A stretch of 64,000 bases of DNA from Anaerosolibacter sp. (lineage in GTDB: Bacteria; Bacillota; Clostridia; Peptostreptococcales; Thermotaleaceae): NCBI RefSeq assembly GCF_029240175.1, contig NZ_JARBTM010000009.1, positions 41,556 to 105,555 on the forward strand, given 5' to 3'. The notes beneath the pieces were generated by a model, which did no database searches, had not been told where the DNA came from, and saw only the letters and a program-made list of their open reading frames with translations. Position 1 is the first letter of the stretch. Each line of letters opens with the position of its first letter. The translations under genes were made by a program, and so were the position numbers. Shown here in pieces: positions 7,089-15,847 of the stretch.

Positions 7089-9764
7089 ATGACAAGCGAA
7101 GTTACTACTAACTATATGGAGCTATTTGATAATGCACTAATAGGAATTTTTCATAGTACTTTCGATGGAAAATTTCTATATGCAAATAAAGCCTTTTCCA
7201 CCATATTAAAGTATTCATCACCGGAAGAAGTTATACTTTCCATCAATGATATTCAAAACCAGTTGTTTACAAGGGACTATAATCGGCAAGACATTTTGGC
7301 GCAAATGAGAAGAGATGGGAAGCTTGCGAATTATGAAGTACAGTACTATTGTAAAGACGGTAGTATTATAAATGCACTCTTAAATATGCACATCAAAAAG
7401 GATATGGAAGGTAATGAGCTTTATATCGAAGGTTTTATCAGCGATATTTCATCCTTAAAGATGAAAGAGCAAAAGCTTAAAGAAAGCGAGCAAATGCTTC
7501 AGGAAGTAAACGAGGAACTGGAAGCCTCCCTACAGCAGTTAACTGCTAATGAAGAAATATTGCGATATAATTATGATCAAATAAAGGAAAAGGAAGCTGC
7601 CTTAATAGAGAGTGAGCAGCGATGGATCTTTGCGTTGGAAGGCAGCGGAGATGGCGTATGGGATTGGAATTTGGAAACCAATAGTATTTATCGGTCAAAG
7701 CAGTACAAAACCATGCGAGGATTTGCTGATAAGGATATTACGAATTCCTATGAACAGTGGTTGGATATGATTCATCCTGAGGATAGAGAATGGGTAGTTG
7801 ATGAACTTCATAAACATGTAAATAATGAAACACCTATTTATATAGCGGAATATAGAATTCTTAGAAAAGATGGCAGTTATATGTGGGTTCATGAGAGAAG
7901 TAAAGCAACGAAAAGAGCTTTGGATGGAAGGGCACTTAGAATGGTTGGAACCCATAGAGACGTTACGAAAGAAAGAAACTATCAAGATGCTTTGCTCCTC
8001 CAGAAAAAATCATTTGAATGTCTATTTGATAATTCAATCGATGCCATTGTGGAGTTTGATGAGGAAGAACGCATTATTGATATCAATACAGAATTTGTTA
8101 AATTATTTGGATATACTTTTGAGGAGGTTAAAGGTAAGTACATTAATGATATCATTGATCCCTTCAATGAAATGGAGAGCTATCTTACTTTTGCTGGTTT
8201 AGAAAAAGGAGATTGTCAATTTCGAGATACTGTACGGTATGATAAGCATGGAAATCCAATCAAAGTTTTTGTTAAAGGAGTCCCCATTGTCATAAACAAC
8301 AAAACCGTTGGAGGTTATGCTATTTATACCGATGTTAGATTCATAAAAGAAGCAGAAGATCAGATAAGAAAGCAGAAGAAAATTCTGGAGTCTCTTTTTA
8401 AGTACTCGCCTGATGCTATTGTAGATATTGACATGAACAGAAAAATTATAAATATTAATCATACATTTACAGAACTGTTTGGATATACAATTGATGAATG
8501 CGTTGGAAAAACCGTGGATGAATTGATTGTAAGCGAAGAATACATTATGGAAAGTCAAATGATTAATAACATAGCTTTTGAGAACCAAAAAGTGGAAGTA
8601 GATACAGTAAGAAAACATAAGGACAACACACTCATTGATGTGTGCGTTCGGGGAGGTCCTACCTTTGTTGAAGGAAGGATCATTGGTTATCATGGGATTT
8701 ATACAGATATTAGAGCAAGAAAAGAAGCAGAAGCAAAAATAAGATATCTAAGCTACCATGATAAGTTAACAGGCCTATATAACAGAGCTTTTTTTGAAGA
8801 AGAGTTGAAACGCCTTGATACAGATAGGCAACTGCCGCTTGCCATTATTATTGGGGATGTAAATGGTTTAAAGCTAACCAATGATGTTTTTGGTCATTTA
8901 ACAGGTGACAAACTGTTGGCCAAAACTGCAGATATTCTTAAGAAGGCCTGTCGTAAAGAAGATATTATATGTAGGTGGGGAGGGGATGAATTCGCAATCC
9001 TCTTGCCACATACGGATAAAAATATTGTAGATAAGATATGTGAGAGAATTTATTGCCTATCAAAGGAATCAGCCGATACCCCAATACAAATAGGTATATC
9101 TCTCGGATATGCTATAAAGTACAAAAACGAATCGATGACAGAACTAATTAAAGAAGCAGAAGAACGAATGTACAGGAATAAATTACTTGAAAGTAAGAGT
9201 ACGAGAAGTCATATTATTAATTCTTTACAAAAGTCATTGTATGAGCGTAGCCACGAAACAGAAACCCACTGTCAGCGTATGAAGGACTTAAGCATAGCAT
9301 TAGGTAAAAGCTTGAACCTTGACAATGATAAAATTAATGAACTTGGTTTGTTAGCGCTGCTTCATGATATAGGAAAAATGGCAATATCTGATTCTATTCT
9401 TCAAAAACCAGGAAAATTAACCTTAGAGGAATGGGAAAAGATGAAAAGACATTCTGAGATTGGCTATAGAATTGTAGAAACTTCTCCAGAACTAGCGCAT
9501 ATTTCTAAGTATATTTTATTTCATCATGAAAGATGGGATGGTACAGGATACCCTAAAGGCTTAAAAGGTGATGAAATTCCTTTATTATCAAGAATTATTT
9601 CAGTAGTCGATGTTTACGATGTGATGACCAATGCAAGAGTGTATAAAGCGCCTGTTTCTCATGATGAAGCCTTAAAAGAAATTGTAAGATGTTCTGGAAC
9701 TCAATTTGATCCAGAAGTAGTCGGCAAATTCCTTGAACTTTTTCCCCTCATTTCCGGAAATTGA
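7089..9764 (+). CDS. PAS-GGDEF-HD-GYP bifunctional cyclic-di-GMP protein
   Basis: An 891-residue soluble sensor. It has four PAS-like domains (about 7-125, 180-300, 305-420, 425-545) with a coiled coil near 130-175, then a GGDEF domain and an HD-GYP domain. GGDEF makes c-di-GMP: the active motif is intact (WGGDEF, about 630), and an RxxD inhibitory site (RKED) lies five residues before it. HD-GYP degrades c-di-GMP: HDIGK (about 758) and HHERWDGTGYP (about 810) are intact. The direction of the net reaction cannot be read from sequence. There are no membrane segments, so it senses a cytoplasmic cue. The start follows GGGGGTG. The C-terminal half is very close to the product at 23087. Confidence 0.93.
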   Translation: MTSEVTTNYMELFDNALIGIFHSTFDGKFLYANKAFSTILKYSSPEEVILSINDIQNQLFTRDYNRQDILAQMRRDGKLANYEVQYYCKDGSIINALLNMHIKKDMEGNELYIEGFISDISSLKMKEQKLKESEQMLQEVNEELEASLQQLTANEEILRYNYDQIKEKEAALIESEQRWIFALEGSGDGVWDWNLETNSIYRSKQYKTMRGFADKDITNSYEQWLDMIHPEDREWVVDELHKHVNNETPIYIAEYRILRKDGSYMWVHERSKATKRALDGRALRMVGTHRDVTKERNYQDALLLQKKSFECLFDNSIDAIVEFDEEERIIDINTEFVKLFGYTFEEVKGKYINDIIDPFNEMESYLTFAGLEKGDCQFRDTVRYDKHGNPIKVFVKGVPIVINNKTVGGYAIYTDVRFIKEAEDQIRKQKKILESLFKYSPDAIVDIDMNRKIININHTFTELFGYTIDECVGKTVDELIVSEEYIMESQMINNIAFENQKVEVDTVRKHKDNTLIDVCVRGGPTFVEGRIIGYHGIYTDIRARKEAEAKIRYLSYHDKLTGLYNRAFFEEELKRLDTDRQLPLAIIIGDVNGLKLTNDVFGHLTGDKLLAKTADILKKACRKEDIICRWGGDEFAILLPHTDKNIVDKICERIYCLSKESADTPIQIGISLGYAIKYKNESMTELIKEAEERMYRNKLLESKSTRSHIINSLQKSLYERSHETETHCQRMKDLSIALGKSLNLDNDKINELGLLALLHDIGKMAISDSILQKPGKLTLEEWEKMKRHSEIGYRIVETSPELAHISKYILFHHERWDGTGYPKGLKGDEIPLLSRIISVVDVYDVMTNARVYKAPVSHDEALKEIVRCSGTQFDPEVVGKFLELFPLISGN

Positions 9765-9869
9765 AAACTATTTGTCGATAGGGAACTTTGTTCATATAAT
9801 TGTAAATTGAATATACCATGTTAAAAATAATACATAATTAACAATGAGGAAAGGATTTTGGTGCCGATA

Positions 9870-9898
9870 TGTCGAATTATAAAACGAATGAATATACA
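9870..9898 (+). promoter_or_regulatory. Perfect Spo0A box overlapping a possible promoter of the agr-like locus
   Basis: TGTCGAA (9870-9876), the exact 0A-box consensus, lies 17 bp before TATACA (9893-9898). It occupies the -35 position, as in promoters activated by phosphorylated Spo0A. The motif is seen; the binding is inference. Confidence 0.4.
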
Positions 9899-9921
9899 TA
9901 TTGTAGAAAAAAGGTGATGAA

Positions 9922-10395
9922 ATGCTGAAATTGTCATTGTTTGAGTTGTTTTTTAGGCTGTTACCCGAAGGTTTTTTGCTCTGCTTCTTGATGTATGTAT
10001 TGTCAAATAAACAGTTTGATACAAATAAACTTGTTCTAACTGGAATTATATTAGGGATCACACCATTTTTTATTCGACTACTCCCAATTAATTTTGGTGT
10101 GCATACGATAATATCTTTAATTATCTATATTATAGCAGCTGTTGGGTTAAACAATATAAATATTATCACTGCCATATCTTCTGGTCTTTTAAGCATCATT
10201 ATTTTATCTATTTGTGATTTTATAAACTTTTTTGTTCTTGTAAATCTATTTAAATTTCCTATAGAGACAATGCTAGACAATATAAAATTAAAGACATTAG
10301 CAGGAATGCCATCCTTACTGTTATTCGCCTTAATCGTATTCTTTTTATATAGAATAAGAAGAAATAAAAATGAAGAAGTACCAAAGGTGGTCTAG
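9922..10395 (+). CDS. Kinase-less sensor-type membrane protein of the agr-like locus
   Basis: A 157-residue protein made almost wholly of four or five membrane segments (near 5-27, 38-57, 64-80, 84-107, 130-148), ending in a short charged tail. The pattern (EGFLLCF, LLPINFGVHTI, SLIIYI) resembles the N-terminal membrane domain of GHKL-type histidine kinases of the AgrC kind in Clostridia. Here the gene ends right after the last segment, with no HisKA or ATPase domain. The start follows AAAAAGGTG. It ends six bases before agrB. It could be an AIP-binding membrane protein, a partner of AgrB or a decayed kinase. The similarity is from memory, not from a search. Confidence 0.65.
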   Translation: MLKLSLFELFFRLLPEGFLLCFLMYVLSNKQFDTNKLVLTGIILGITPFFIRLLPINFGVHTIISLIIYIIAAVGLNNINIITAISSGLLSIIILSICDFINFFVLVNLFKFPIETMLDNIKLKTLAGMPSLLLFALIVFFLYRIRRNKNEEVPKVV

Positions 10396-10401
10396 ATATA
10401 T

Positions 10402-11049
10402 ATGATTGAGAAATTATCCAGCAGTCTTGCAGCAGTCATTGCTGGTTATTTACATTTAGATGAAGATAATAAAGAGGTTTTGGCATATGGTGCTTTTTCC
10501 ATATTTCAAACCATATGGTCAGTGGGTCTGGTAATTATATTCGGGTTATTGTTTGGTGTTCTACTTGAAGCGTTTACGATTTCATTGGTTGGTGCAATAT
10601 TAAGAAAATCTGCTGGTGGTGTTCATGCCACGTCTCCAAATAGATGTGCTGCAATTGGAGTCATAATGTCTGTGGGACTAGCACTATTGATGAATATGAC
10701 TGAAATTAATTCAGGAATAGGATTGAGCAGTATATTCACGTTAGTCTGCTTTTTGATTACATATTATTGCATAATCAAATTTAGTCCAATGGATACGCCC
10801 AATAAGCCCATCGTCAAGGCCGAAGTTAGGCTTAGATTGAAGAAAGCCTCGCTAAAGACTGTCCATATTTGCCTTATGATAACTGCGTGTTCCTATGTGT
10901 TTTTTTTAAGCAGTCATAATTATTTAGCACTAAGTACTGCTACAGCGATATCCGGGGGACTTCTTACCCAGGCTGTATCATTAACATCCTTTGGGAGCTC
11001 TATAATATTGAATCTTGATAAAATGCTAAATAGTTTATCTATTAAGTAA
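10402..11049 (+). CDS. agrB: AgrB-like membrane endopeptidase
   Basis: A 215-residue membrane protein of the accessory-gene-regulator B family, which cuts the AgrD precursor and forms its thiolactone ring. The catalytic pair is present: His about 74 and Cys about 81 in GGVHATSPNRC. About four to six membrane segments follow the family pattern. The start follows AAGGTGG. It lies six bases after the membrane protein gene and 20 bases before agrD, so the genes form one operon. The family assignment is firm. Confidence 0.93.
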   Translation: MIEKLSSSLAAVIAGYLHLDEDNKEVLAYGAFSIFQTIWSVGLVIIFGLLFGVLLEAFTISLVGAILRKSAGGVHATSPNRCAAIGVIMSVGLALLMNMTEINSGIGLSSIFTLVCFLITYYCIIKFSPMDTPNKPIVKAEVRLRLKKASLKTVHICLMITACSYVFFLSSHNYLALSTATAISGGLLTQAVSLTSFGSSIILNLDKMLNSLSIK

Positions 11050-11069
11050 AAAATAAAGGAGGTGAAAAA

Positions 11070-11207
11070 ATGAAAAATAAAGTATTCATGACGCTTACTG
11101 TATTGGGTGCTTCTTTACTAACTTTCTTTGCTACAACTACATCCGCATCTGCGTGTTATTGGGGTTGGTATCAGCCAAATGAACCAAAGTTATTAAAGGA
11201 CAAATAG
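11070..11207 (+). CDS. agrD: AgrD-like cyclic peptide precursor
   Basis: A 45-residue peptide with a strong AAAGGAGGTG site. The N-terminal part is a hydrophobic amphipathic membrane-targeting leader. Then comes SACYWGW and the tail YQPNEPKLLK, which matches the conserved acidic/Pro recognition tail of AgrD (compare DEPEVPKEL of Staphylococcus). By that alignment the mature signal would be a five-residue thiolactone ring CYWGW, with or without a short N-terminal tail. The ring size is inferred. Its position right after agrB supports the call. Confidence 0.88.
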   Translation: MKNKVFMTLTVLGASLLTFFATTTSASACYWGWYQPNEPKLLKDK

Positions 11208-11237
11208 AATAGGAGAGCTATGTTAAGTTCTCCTATT
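11208..11237 (+). promoter_or_regulatory. Nine-bp hairpin between agrD and the GGDEF gene
   Basis: AATAGGAGA (11208-11216) pairs exactly with TCTCCTATT (11229-11237) around a 12-base loop. It starts right after the agrD stop. It is not followed by a T run, so it is not a standard terminator. It buries an AGGAGA and an ATG (11220) that could otherwise start the next gene. It may separate expression of agrD from that of the enzyme, or stabilise the upstream mRNA. Confidence 0.5.
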
Positions 11238-11270
11238 ACATCATTTATACTAATGAAGACAGGTGTTAGA

Positions 11271-12956
11271 ATGTATTATGCTGAAGATAAAAGAAGAAAA
11301 AATATTTATGAAGTAGTTTCAGTAGTAAAGTTGCTTTCCCTATTAGTTTGTGGGATTGCCTTTTTTGATAGCGATATATGGATTGAAAAAAGTCTTAATA
11401 TATTCAATATGGTTAATTCCATAACGTTAGTTTTGTTTTCAATAGTTTTACTATTGATTTATAAAGCATGGTCTTTTAGTGTAGCTAGAGATAGATTTGA
11501 TGAAAAAATTACTCGAAAGGATATTGTCGAAATAGCCTTTTATATAGGGATTTTTTTATTTTTGATTTTTATTACAGGAAGTCACAAAAGCCAATATAAG
11601 TTTATTTATTTATTTACAATTATTACTGCAACAATTCAATTTGGAAAAATGTTTGGTTTATCTATAGCTTTCTTGTGTTCCGGAATTATACTGACTATAG
11701 ATTATTTTGCATCACCAAGTGGTATCGTAAACAATTACTTTCAAAGTGACTTAGTGTTAGTAGGAGTGTTTATCCTAACCGCATGGTTAATAGGGTATTA
11801 TGCAAATTTAGAAAAGGGTTATAGAGAGTATTTAATTAACTTAGCAAATAAAGATGAGTTAACGGGCTTATATAACCATAGATATTTTCATGAATCAATT
11901 AGGTATAATTTTAATATGGCAAAGAAATCAAATAAAGCAATTTCACTTATGCTTATAGATATAGATTACTTTAAATACTATAACGACCTATATGGACATA
12001 CGGCTGGGGATCTAGTGTTAAAAGAAATTGGAGAACTGCTTCTTGCTAAAGGGAGAGAATGTGACATTGTTGCTAGATATGGTGGAGAAGAGTTTACAAT
12101 TTTAATGCCAGATACCGATGAGGAAGAGGCTGTTTTAATTGGAGAGAAGGTCAGAGAAGCAGTTCAAAATAAATATTTTAGTGGAGAAGAAAGTCTACCC
12201 AATGGAAAGCTTACGGTTTCTGTTGGTGTATCCTGTTTTCCAGGGAAATCGCAAAGTATAAAGGAATTAATAAATAGTGCGGATGATGCTTTATATAGGG
12301 CTAAATTTTTGAGCAAAAACAGAGTAGAATCCTATGTTTCTATCTTAGATGAATTAAAGAATGATATTGAAGATGAACATATAGATTTGATCAGTTCTAT
12401 AAAAACGCTAATCAGTGTTATTAATGCCAAGGATAGATATACGTATAGTCATACGATGAGAGTAGTTATGTATTGCCAGCTGCTTGGAGATAAGTTAGGA
12501 ATCTCAGATCAAGATAAAAAGACCTTGAAATTTGGTGCTTATTTACATGATATAGGGAAGATAGAAATACCCAAGGAAGTATTGAATAAGAGAATGAAGT
12601 TAACAGACAGCGAATGGAATACCATAAAACAACATCCTGCAAACGGAACTGAAATTATTAAATCAGTGCATTCGCTAGAAAATATCATTCCTCTTATTTT
12701 ATATCATCATGAACGATATGATGGATCAGGGTATCCCCATAATCTAAAAGGAGAGAATATACCATTTTTAGCTAGAGTGCTCACTGTTGCAGATAGTTTT
12801 GACGCAATGACTTCAAATAGACCCTATAATACTAGCAAAACCATAGATGAATCCATAGTAGAACTAGAAAGATGCAAGGGAATTCAATTTGATCCCCTTA
12901 TCGTTGATGCGTTTATTGAAGTTCTTAAATCAAATGAAGCACAATTAGGTTTGTAA
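11271..12956 (+). CDS. Membrane GGDEF/HD-GYP c-di-GMP enzyme of the agr-like locus
   Basis: A 561-residue protein from the start chosen here (AGGTG five bases before ATG). An upstream ATG at 11220 would give 578 residues but lies in the loop of a hairpin. About six membrane segments fill residues 15-180. The GGDEF domain has RYGGEEF (about 270), an active-type motif, with an RxxD site (RECD) five residues before. HD-GYP has HDIGK (about 426) and HHERYDGSGYP (about 479). Both activities look intact. It is the only evident signalling output near agrBD; no AgrC kinase or AgrA regulator is present. It may read the peptide signal and set c-di-GMP; this is inference from context. Confidence 0.9.
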   Translation: MYYAEDKRRKNIYEVVSVVKLLSLLVCGIAFFDSDIWIEKSLNIFNMVNSITLVLFSIVLLLIYKAWSFSVARDRFDEKITRKDIVEIAFYIGIFLFLIFITGSHKSQYKFIYLFTIITATIQFGKMFGLSIAFLCSGIILTIDYFASPSGIVNNYFQSDLVLVGVFILTAWLIGYYANLEKGYREYLINLANKDELTGLYNHRYFHESIRYNFNMAKKSNKAISLMLIDIDYFKYYNDLYGHTAGDLVLKEIGELLLAKGRECDIVARYGGEEFTILMPDTDEEEAVLIGEKVREAVQNKYFSGEESLPNGKLTVSVGVSCFPGKSQSIKELINSADDALYRAKFLSKNRVESYVSILDELKNDIEDEHIDLISSIKTLISVINAKDRYTYSHTMRVVMYCQLLGDKLGISDQDKKTLKFGAYLHDIGKIEIPKEVLNKRMKLTDSEWNTIKQHPANGTEIIKSVHSLENIIPLILYHHERYDGSGYPHNLKGENIPFLARVLTVADSFDAMTSNRPYNTSKTIDESIVELERCKGIQFDPLIVDAFIEVLKSNEAQLGL

Positions 12957-13261
12957 ACTATACAAAAACAGTTCATGTAAAATGGACGGTAAAATAACAA
13001 CCAATAAAGGGACTGTAATAGTCCCTTTTATAATGGAGTTAAACAGTGATTAAAGCTTCTTTATGGATAGATTTATCATACCACAATATGTCGAATATGA
13101 TCGAACGAATATCAAAGGATATTGGCTCTATATAGGGAATTTACTTTTATGGCGGTAGAAAAATTGGTCAACATGTATTAGGTATACATGACCAAAACCT
13201 TATAAGGCGTAAATGAAGGAGATTGAAATGACACATGGTGAATTCGTTTGGAGGTATGATT
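12957..13261. other. Intergenic region: terminator, 0A box, hairpin
   Basis: Besides the terminator at 13006-13031 there is a perfect Spo0A box TGTCGAA at 13089-13095, followed by the related TGATCGAA. A long hairpin, TTGGTCAACATGTA / TATACATGACCAA, lies at 13164-13195, upstream of the acetyltransferase gene. It has no T run, so it is more likely an operator or leader structure than a terminator. Confidence 0.4.
13006..13031 (+). terminator. Terminator of the agr-like operon
   Basis: AAAGGGAC / GTCCCTTT stem with a short loop, followed by TTAT. Confidence 0.75.
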
Positions 13262-13774
13262 ATGGAATTCTATATTAGGCCGATTTGTATTGGTGATGGA
13301 AAAGGCGTTAACGAACTTAGACGTATGCCTGGAGTTTTTGAGAATATTCTAGGTATTCCTTCTGAGAGAATTAAAAGAAATGAAGATTTTATTGTAAGCT
13401 TGGATAACGATGCACATCAATTTGTAGCAGTTGCAAAAGAGGACTCGGGAGAAGAAAAAATTATCGGAACTGCTGGATTGAATATATTCCCAAATTCCAG
13501 ACTGCGTCATTCTGCAAGTATTGGAATTATGGTGCATAAGGATTTTCAGAATATGGGTGTCGGAACTAGATTAATGGAAGCAATCATTGATATTGCTGAC
13601 AACTGGCTTATGCTTGTAAGAGTTGAGTTAGCTGTTTTTGCAGACAATGAAAAAGCCATCAATTTATATAAGAAATTTAATTTTGAAATTGAAGGATTGA
13701 AGAAAAAAGCAGCTATACGAAATGGAGAATATGTGGATGAAATAATGATGGGAAGACTCAATACTTCTAGATAA
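13262..13774 (+). CDS. GNAT-family N-acetyltransferase
   Basis: A 170-residue acyltransferase that uses acetyl-CoA. The N-terminal strand is FYIRPICIGD, and the acetyl-CoA loop is seen as VHKDFQNMGVGTRLMEA (about residues 95-111; the Q/RxxGxG/A signature). The NEKAINLYKKFNFEIEG motif resembles RimI/SpeG-type and YhhY-type enzymes. The start at 13262 is chosen because GGAGG lies eight bases before it; upstream ATG codons are too close to or before this site. The substrate is unknown. It stands alone between two terminators. Confidence 0.88.
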   Translation: MEFYIRPICIGDGKGVNELRRMPGVFENILGIPSERIKRNEDFIVSLDNDAHQFVAVAKEDSGEEKIIGTAGLNIFPNSRLRHSASIGIMVHKDFQNMGVGTRLMEAIIDIADNWLMLVRVELAVFADNEKAINLYKKFNFEIEGLKKKAAIRNGEYVDEIMMGRLNTSR

Positions 13775-13898
13775 ATATTGAATTGTGAGAATTTATTCTA
13801 TAATACATGAATTATAATTTAAACCATGCAGCAGCTATAGATGTGAAGGATGTTGTAACTGAGTAAACGGATAAAAATATTAGTTTTTGCAAGCCAAT

Positions 13899-13932
13899 AA
13901 AACGGACTATGGAAACGCCATAGTCCGTTTTT
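13899..13932. terminator. Terminator after the acetyltransferase
   Basis: A 14-bp stem AAAACGGACTATGG / CCATAGTCCGTTTT with a five-base loop and a T tail. It can work in both directions. It lies about 125 bp after the gene's stop. Confidence 0.85.
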
Positions 13933-14005
13933 CAATATAATAGCATTTTTTAATATTTCCTTCATATAGTTTATAAGAAACTTACAGAATATGGAGGAAA
14001 GATTT

Positions 14006-15760
14006 ATGGAAAACAAAGAGGGGAAAATGATCGTGTGGGCTGTCATGGCAATGCTCATTTTTGCGCTGCTGACTATAGCCCAGGCTGATCAGCAGGAAAA
14101 TGAAGTGGCATTACAGCAAAGTGAATTACCAATAAAAGAAATGAATACAGCAGCGGATAGGGAGAACGTTGGGGAGAATAGTTCAATAGAAATGAATGAA
14201 CCCATAAGGGTAGACATGGAAACTCAAAAAGACATCATGGAGGAACTCATCCAACAAGAGGCAAGCATCAACCTAGAGAAGATTGATCTAACCATATTAG
14301 AGAAACTAAAGTATGATGTGGCAAAAGGAAAAGAAATCATCGCTGATTTTACAAGAAATGATAAAATCATCATGGATACAGGAAATAATTATTCGACAGT
14401 AAAAGGTGTCACTTGCTTTCGGGGAAACCATTATCGAGATTCTGCCAGTTTTGGTTTTGCAGAGATTAACGAAAGAAAACTAGAAATTCAATGGCAGATT
14501 CCCATCGGAGGAATTGATAGCTGGACAGGCGTAGGATGGAATGGACAACCATCTATTGTTGAGTGGTCTAAAGAATTGAAAAACACCATGAATATAATCG
14601 AAGAGAAAAAGGCTAAAGAAGATTTGCGTGAGGTAATCTATGCAGCGTTAGATGGCAAGGTCTATTTTCTCGATCTTGAGGATGGAACCCCTACCCGTGA
14701 AAAGATTCAAATTCCTGGTCCCGTAAAGGGTAGTCTTACTGTTGACCCTCGGGGAATACCCCTGTTATACGTAGGTCAAGGGATTAATACTGTTCAAGGA
14801 AAAAGAGTTGAAATGGGGTATCGAATATATAGCTTGATAGACCAACAGAAGCTATTCTTTATCAACGGGTCTGATTCATTTGCTTTTAGAAGTTGGGCAG
14901 CCTTTGATTCCACGGCACTAATAGATGAAAAAACAGATACCATGCTGTTGGCAGGAGAAAACGGCATTTTTTATACTGTAAAATTAAATACAGACTATGA
15001 TAAAATAGCAAATACAATCACTATAGACCCTGAAGTTATGAAATACAGATATCGCATAACAGGAAATAATTATCAGGGAATAGAAAACTCAGTGGCCGTT
15101 TATAAGAACCTAGCCTATTTTGCAGATAATGGAGGGTGGTTACAATGCATAGATCTAAACACCTTAACGCCTATTTGGGTCAGGGATATTACTGACGATA
15201 CGGACAGTACTGTAGTGATTGAGGAGGAAAAAGAAGATCAAGTTAACCTCTATACAGCCTGCGAAGTAGATAAGCAAGGTGCAAAAGGGATAAGCTATAT
15301 CCGAAAAATCGATGCGCTCACTGGTCAATTGAGTTGGGAGAAAGCTTATGCATGCGATTCTAAACTGGGAGATAAACCTAATAATGGTGGGGCTCTAGCG
15401 ACACCAGTAGTTGGAAAAAATTCTTTAAACCACATGGTGATATATAATCTTGCACGTTGGGGCGGGTTTAATAGAGGTTTACTTGTTGCCCTAGATAAAA
15501 ACACAGGTGAAGAAGTATGGCGCTTAGAATTAGCCAACTATTCATGGAGTTCTCCTGTAGATGTATATACAGAAGAGGGTGAAGGATATATTGTTGTCTG
15601 CGATTCTGCAGGAAAGATGCATCTAGTAGATGGTTTAACAGGACATACATTAGATGTCATTGAGTTAGGTGCGAATGTAGAAGGTTCTCCAGCCGTGTTC
15701 GACAATATGGTTGTCGTTGGAACAAGGGGACAAAAAATATACGGGGTTAGAATCTACTAA
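14006..15760 (+). CDS. Membrane-anchored PQQ-type beta-propeller protein
   Basis: A 584-residue protein. The start is the ATG eight bases after GGAGG; an earlier in-frame ATG (13991) lies before the ribosome site. Residues 8-27 form a single membrane anchor or uncleaved signal (no lipobox Cys), so the rest is outside the cell. Residues 30-110 are acidic and probably a stalk. From about 125 there is a WD/PQQ-like propeller with blades of the type AALDGKVYFLDLEDG, WLQCIDLNTLTPIW, LVALDKNTGEEVWRLE and MHLVDGLTGHT. No PQQ-enzyme active site is obvious, so it may be a scaffold or binding protein. It stands alone between terminators. Confidence 0.75.
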   Translation: MENKEGKMIVWAVMAMLIFALLTIAQADQQENEVALQQSELPIKEMNTAADRENVGENSSIEMNEPIRVDMETQKDIMEELIQQEASINLEKIDLTILEKLKYDVAKGKEIIADFTRNDKIIMDTGNNYSTVKGVTCFRGNHYRDSASFGFAEINERKLEIQWQIPIGGIDSWTGVGWNGQPSIVEWSKELKNTMNIIEEKKAKEDLREVIYAALDGKVYFLDLEDGTPTREKIQIPGPVKGSLTVDPRGIPLLYVGQGINTVQGKRVEMGYRIYSLIDQQKLFFINGSDSFAFRSWAAFDSTALIDEKTDTMLLAGENGIFYTVKLNTDYDKIANTITIDPEVMKYRYRITGNNYQGIENSVAVYKNLAYFADNGGWLQCIDLNTLTPIWVRDITDDTDSTVVIEEEKEDQVNLYTACEVDKQGAKGISYIRKIDALTGQLSWEKAYACDSKLGDKPNNGGALATPVVGKNSLNHMVIYNLARWGGFNRGLLVALDKNTGEEVWRLELANYSWSSPVDVYTEEGEGYIVVCDSAGKMHLVDGLTGHTLDVIELGANVEGSPAVFDNMVVVGTRGQKIYGVRIY

Positions 15761-15772
15761 TAAATAAGTTAA

Positions 15773-15812
15773 AATGTTGTTCTCATATCAGATATGAGAA
15801 CAACATTCTTTG
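15773..15812. terminator. Terminator between convergent genes
   Basis: A 17-bp stem AATGTTGTTCTCATATC / GATATGAGAACAACATT with a T-rich tail on the plus strand. It also closes the small minus-strand gene that ends at 15848. Confidence 0.8.
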
Positions 15813-15847
15813 CTAAATATTCCAAGAGACAGAACATCCATGAATAA

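Noticed and set aside
8199..8693. A 164-residue minus-strand frame inside the PAS-GGDEF gene
   Set aside because: It is antisense to PAS domains, with Phe- and Ile-rich low-complexity content and no start site.
12957..13261. A search for c-di-GMP riboswitches near the GGDEF genes, here and in 6743-7088 and 22979-23086
   Set aside because: I found hairpins but not the conserved cores of either c-di-GMP switch class.
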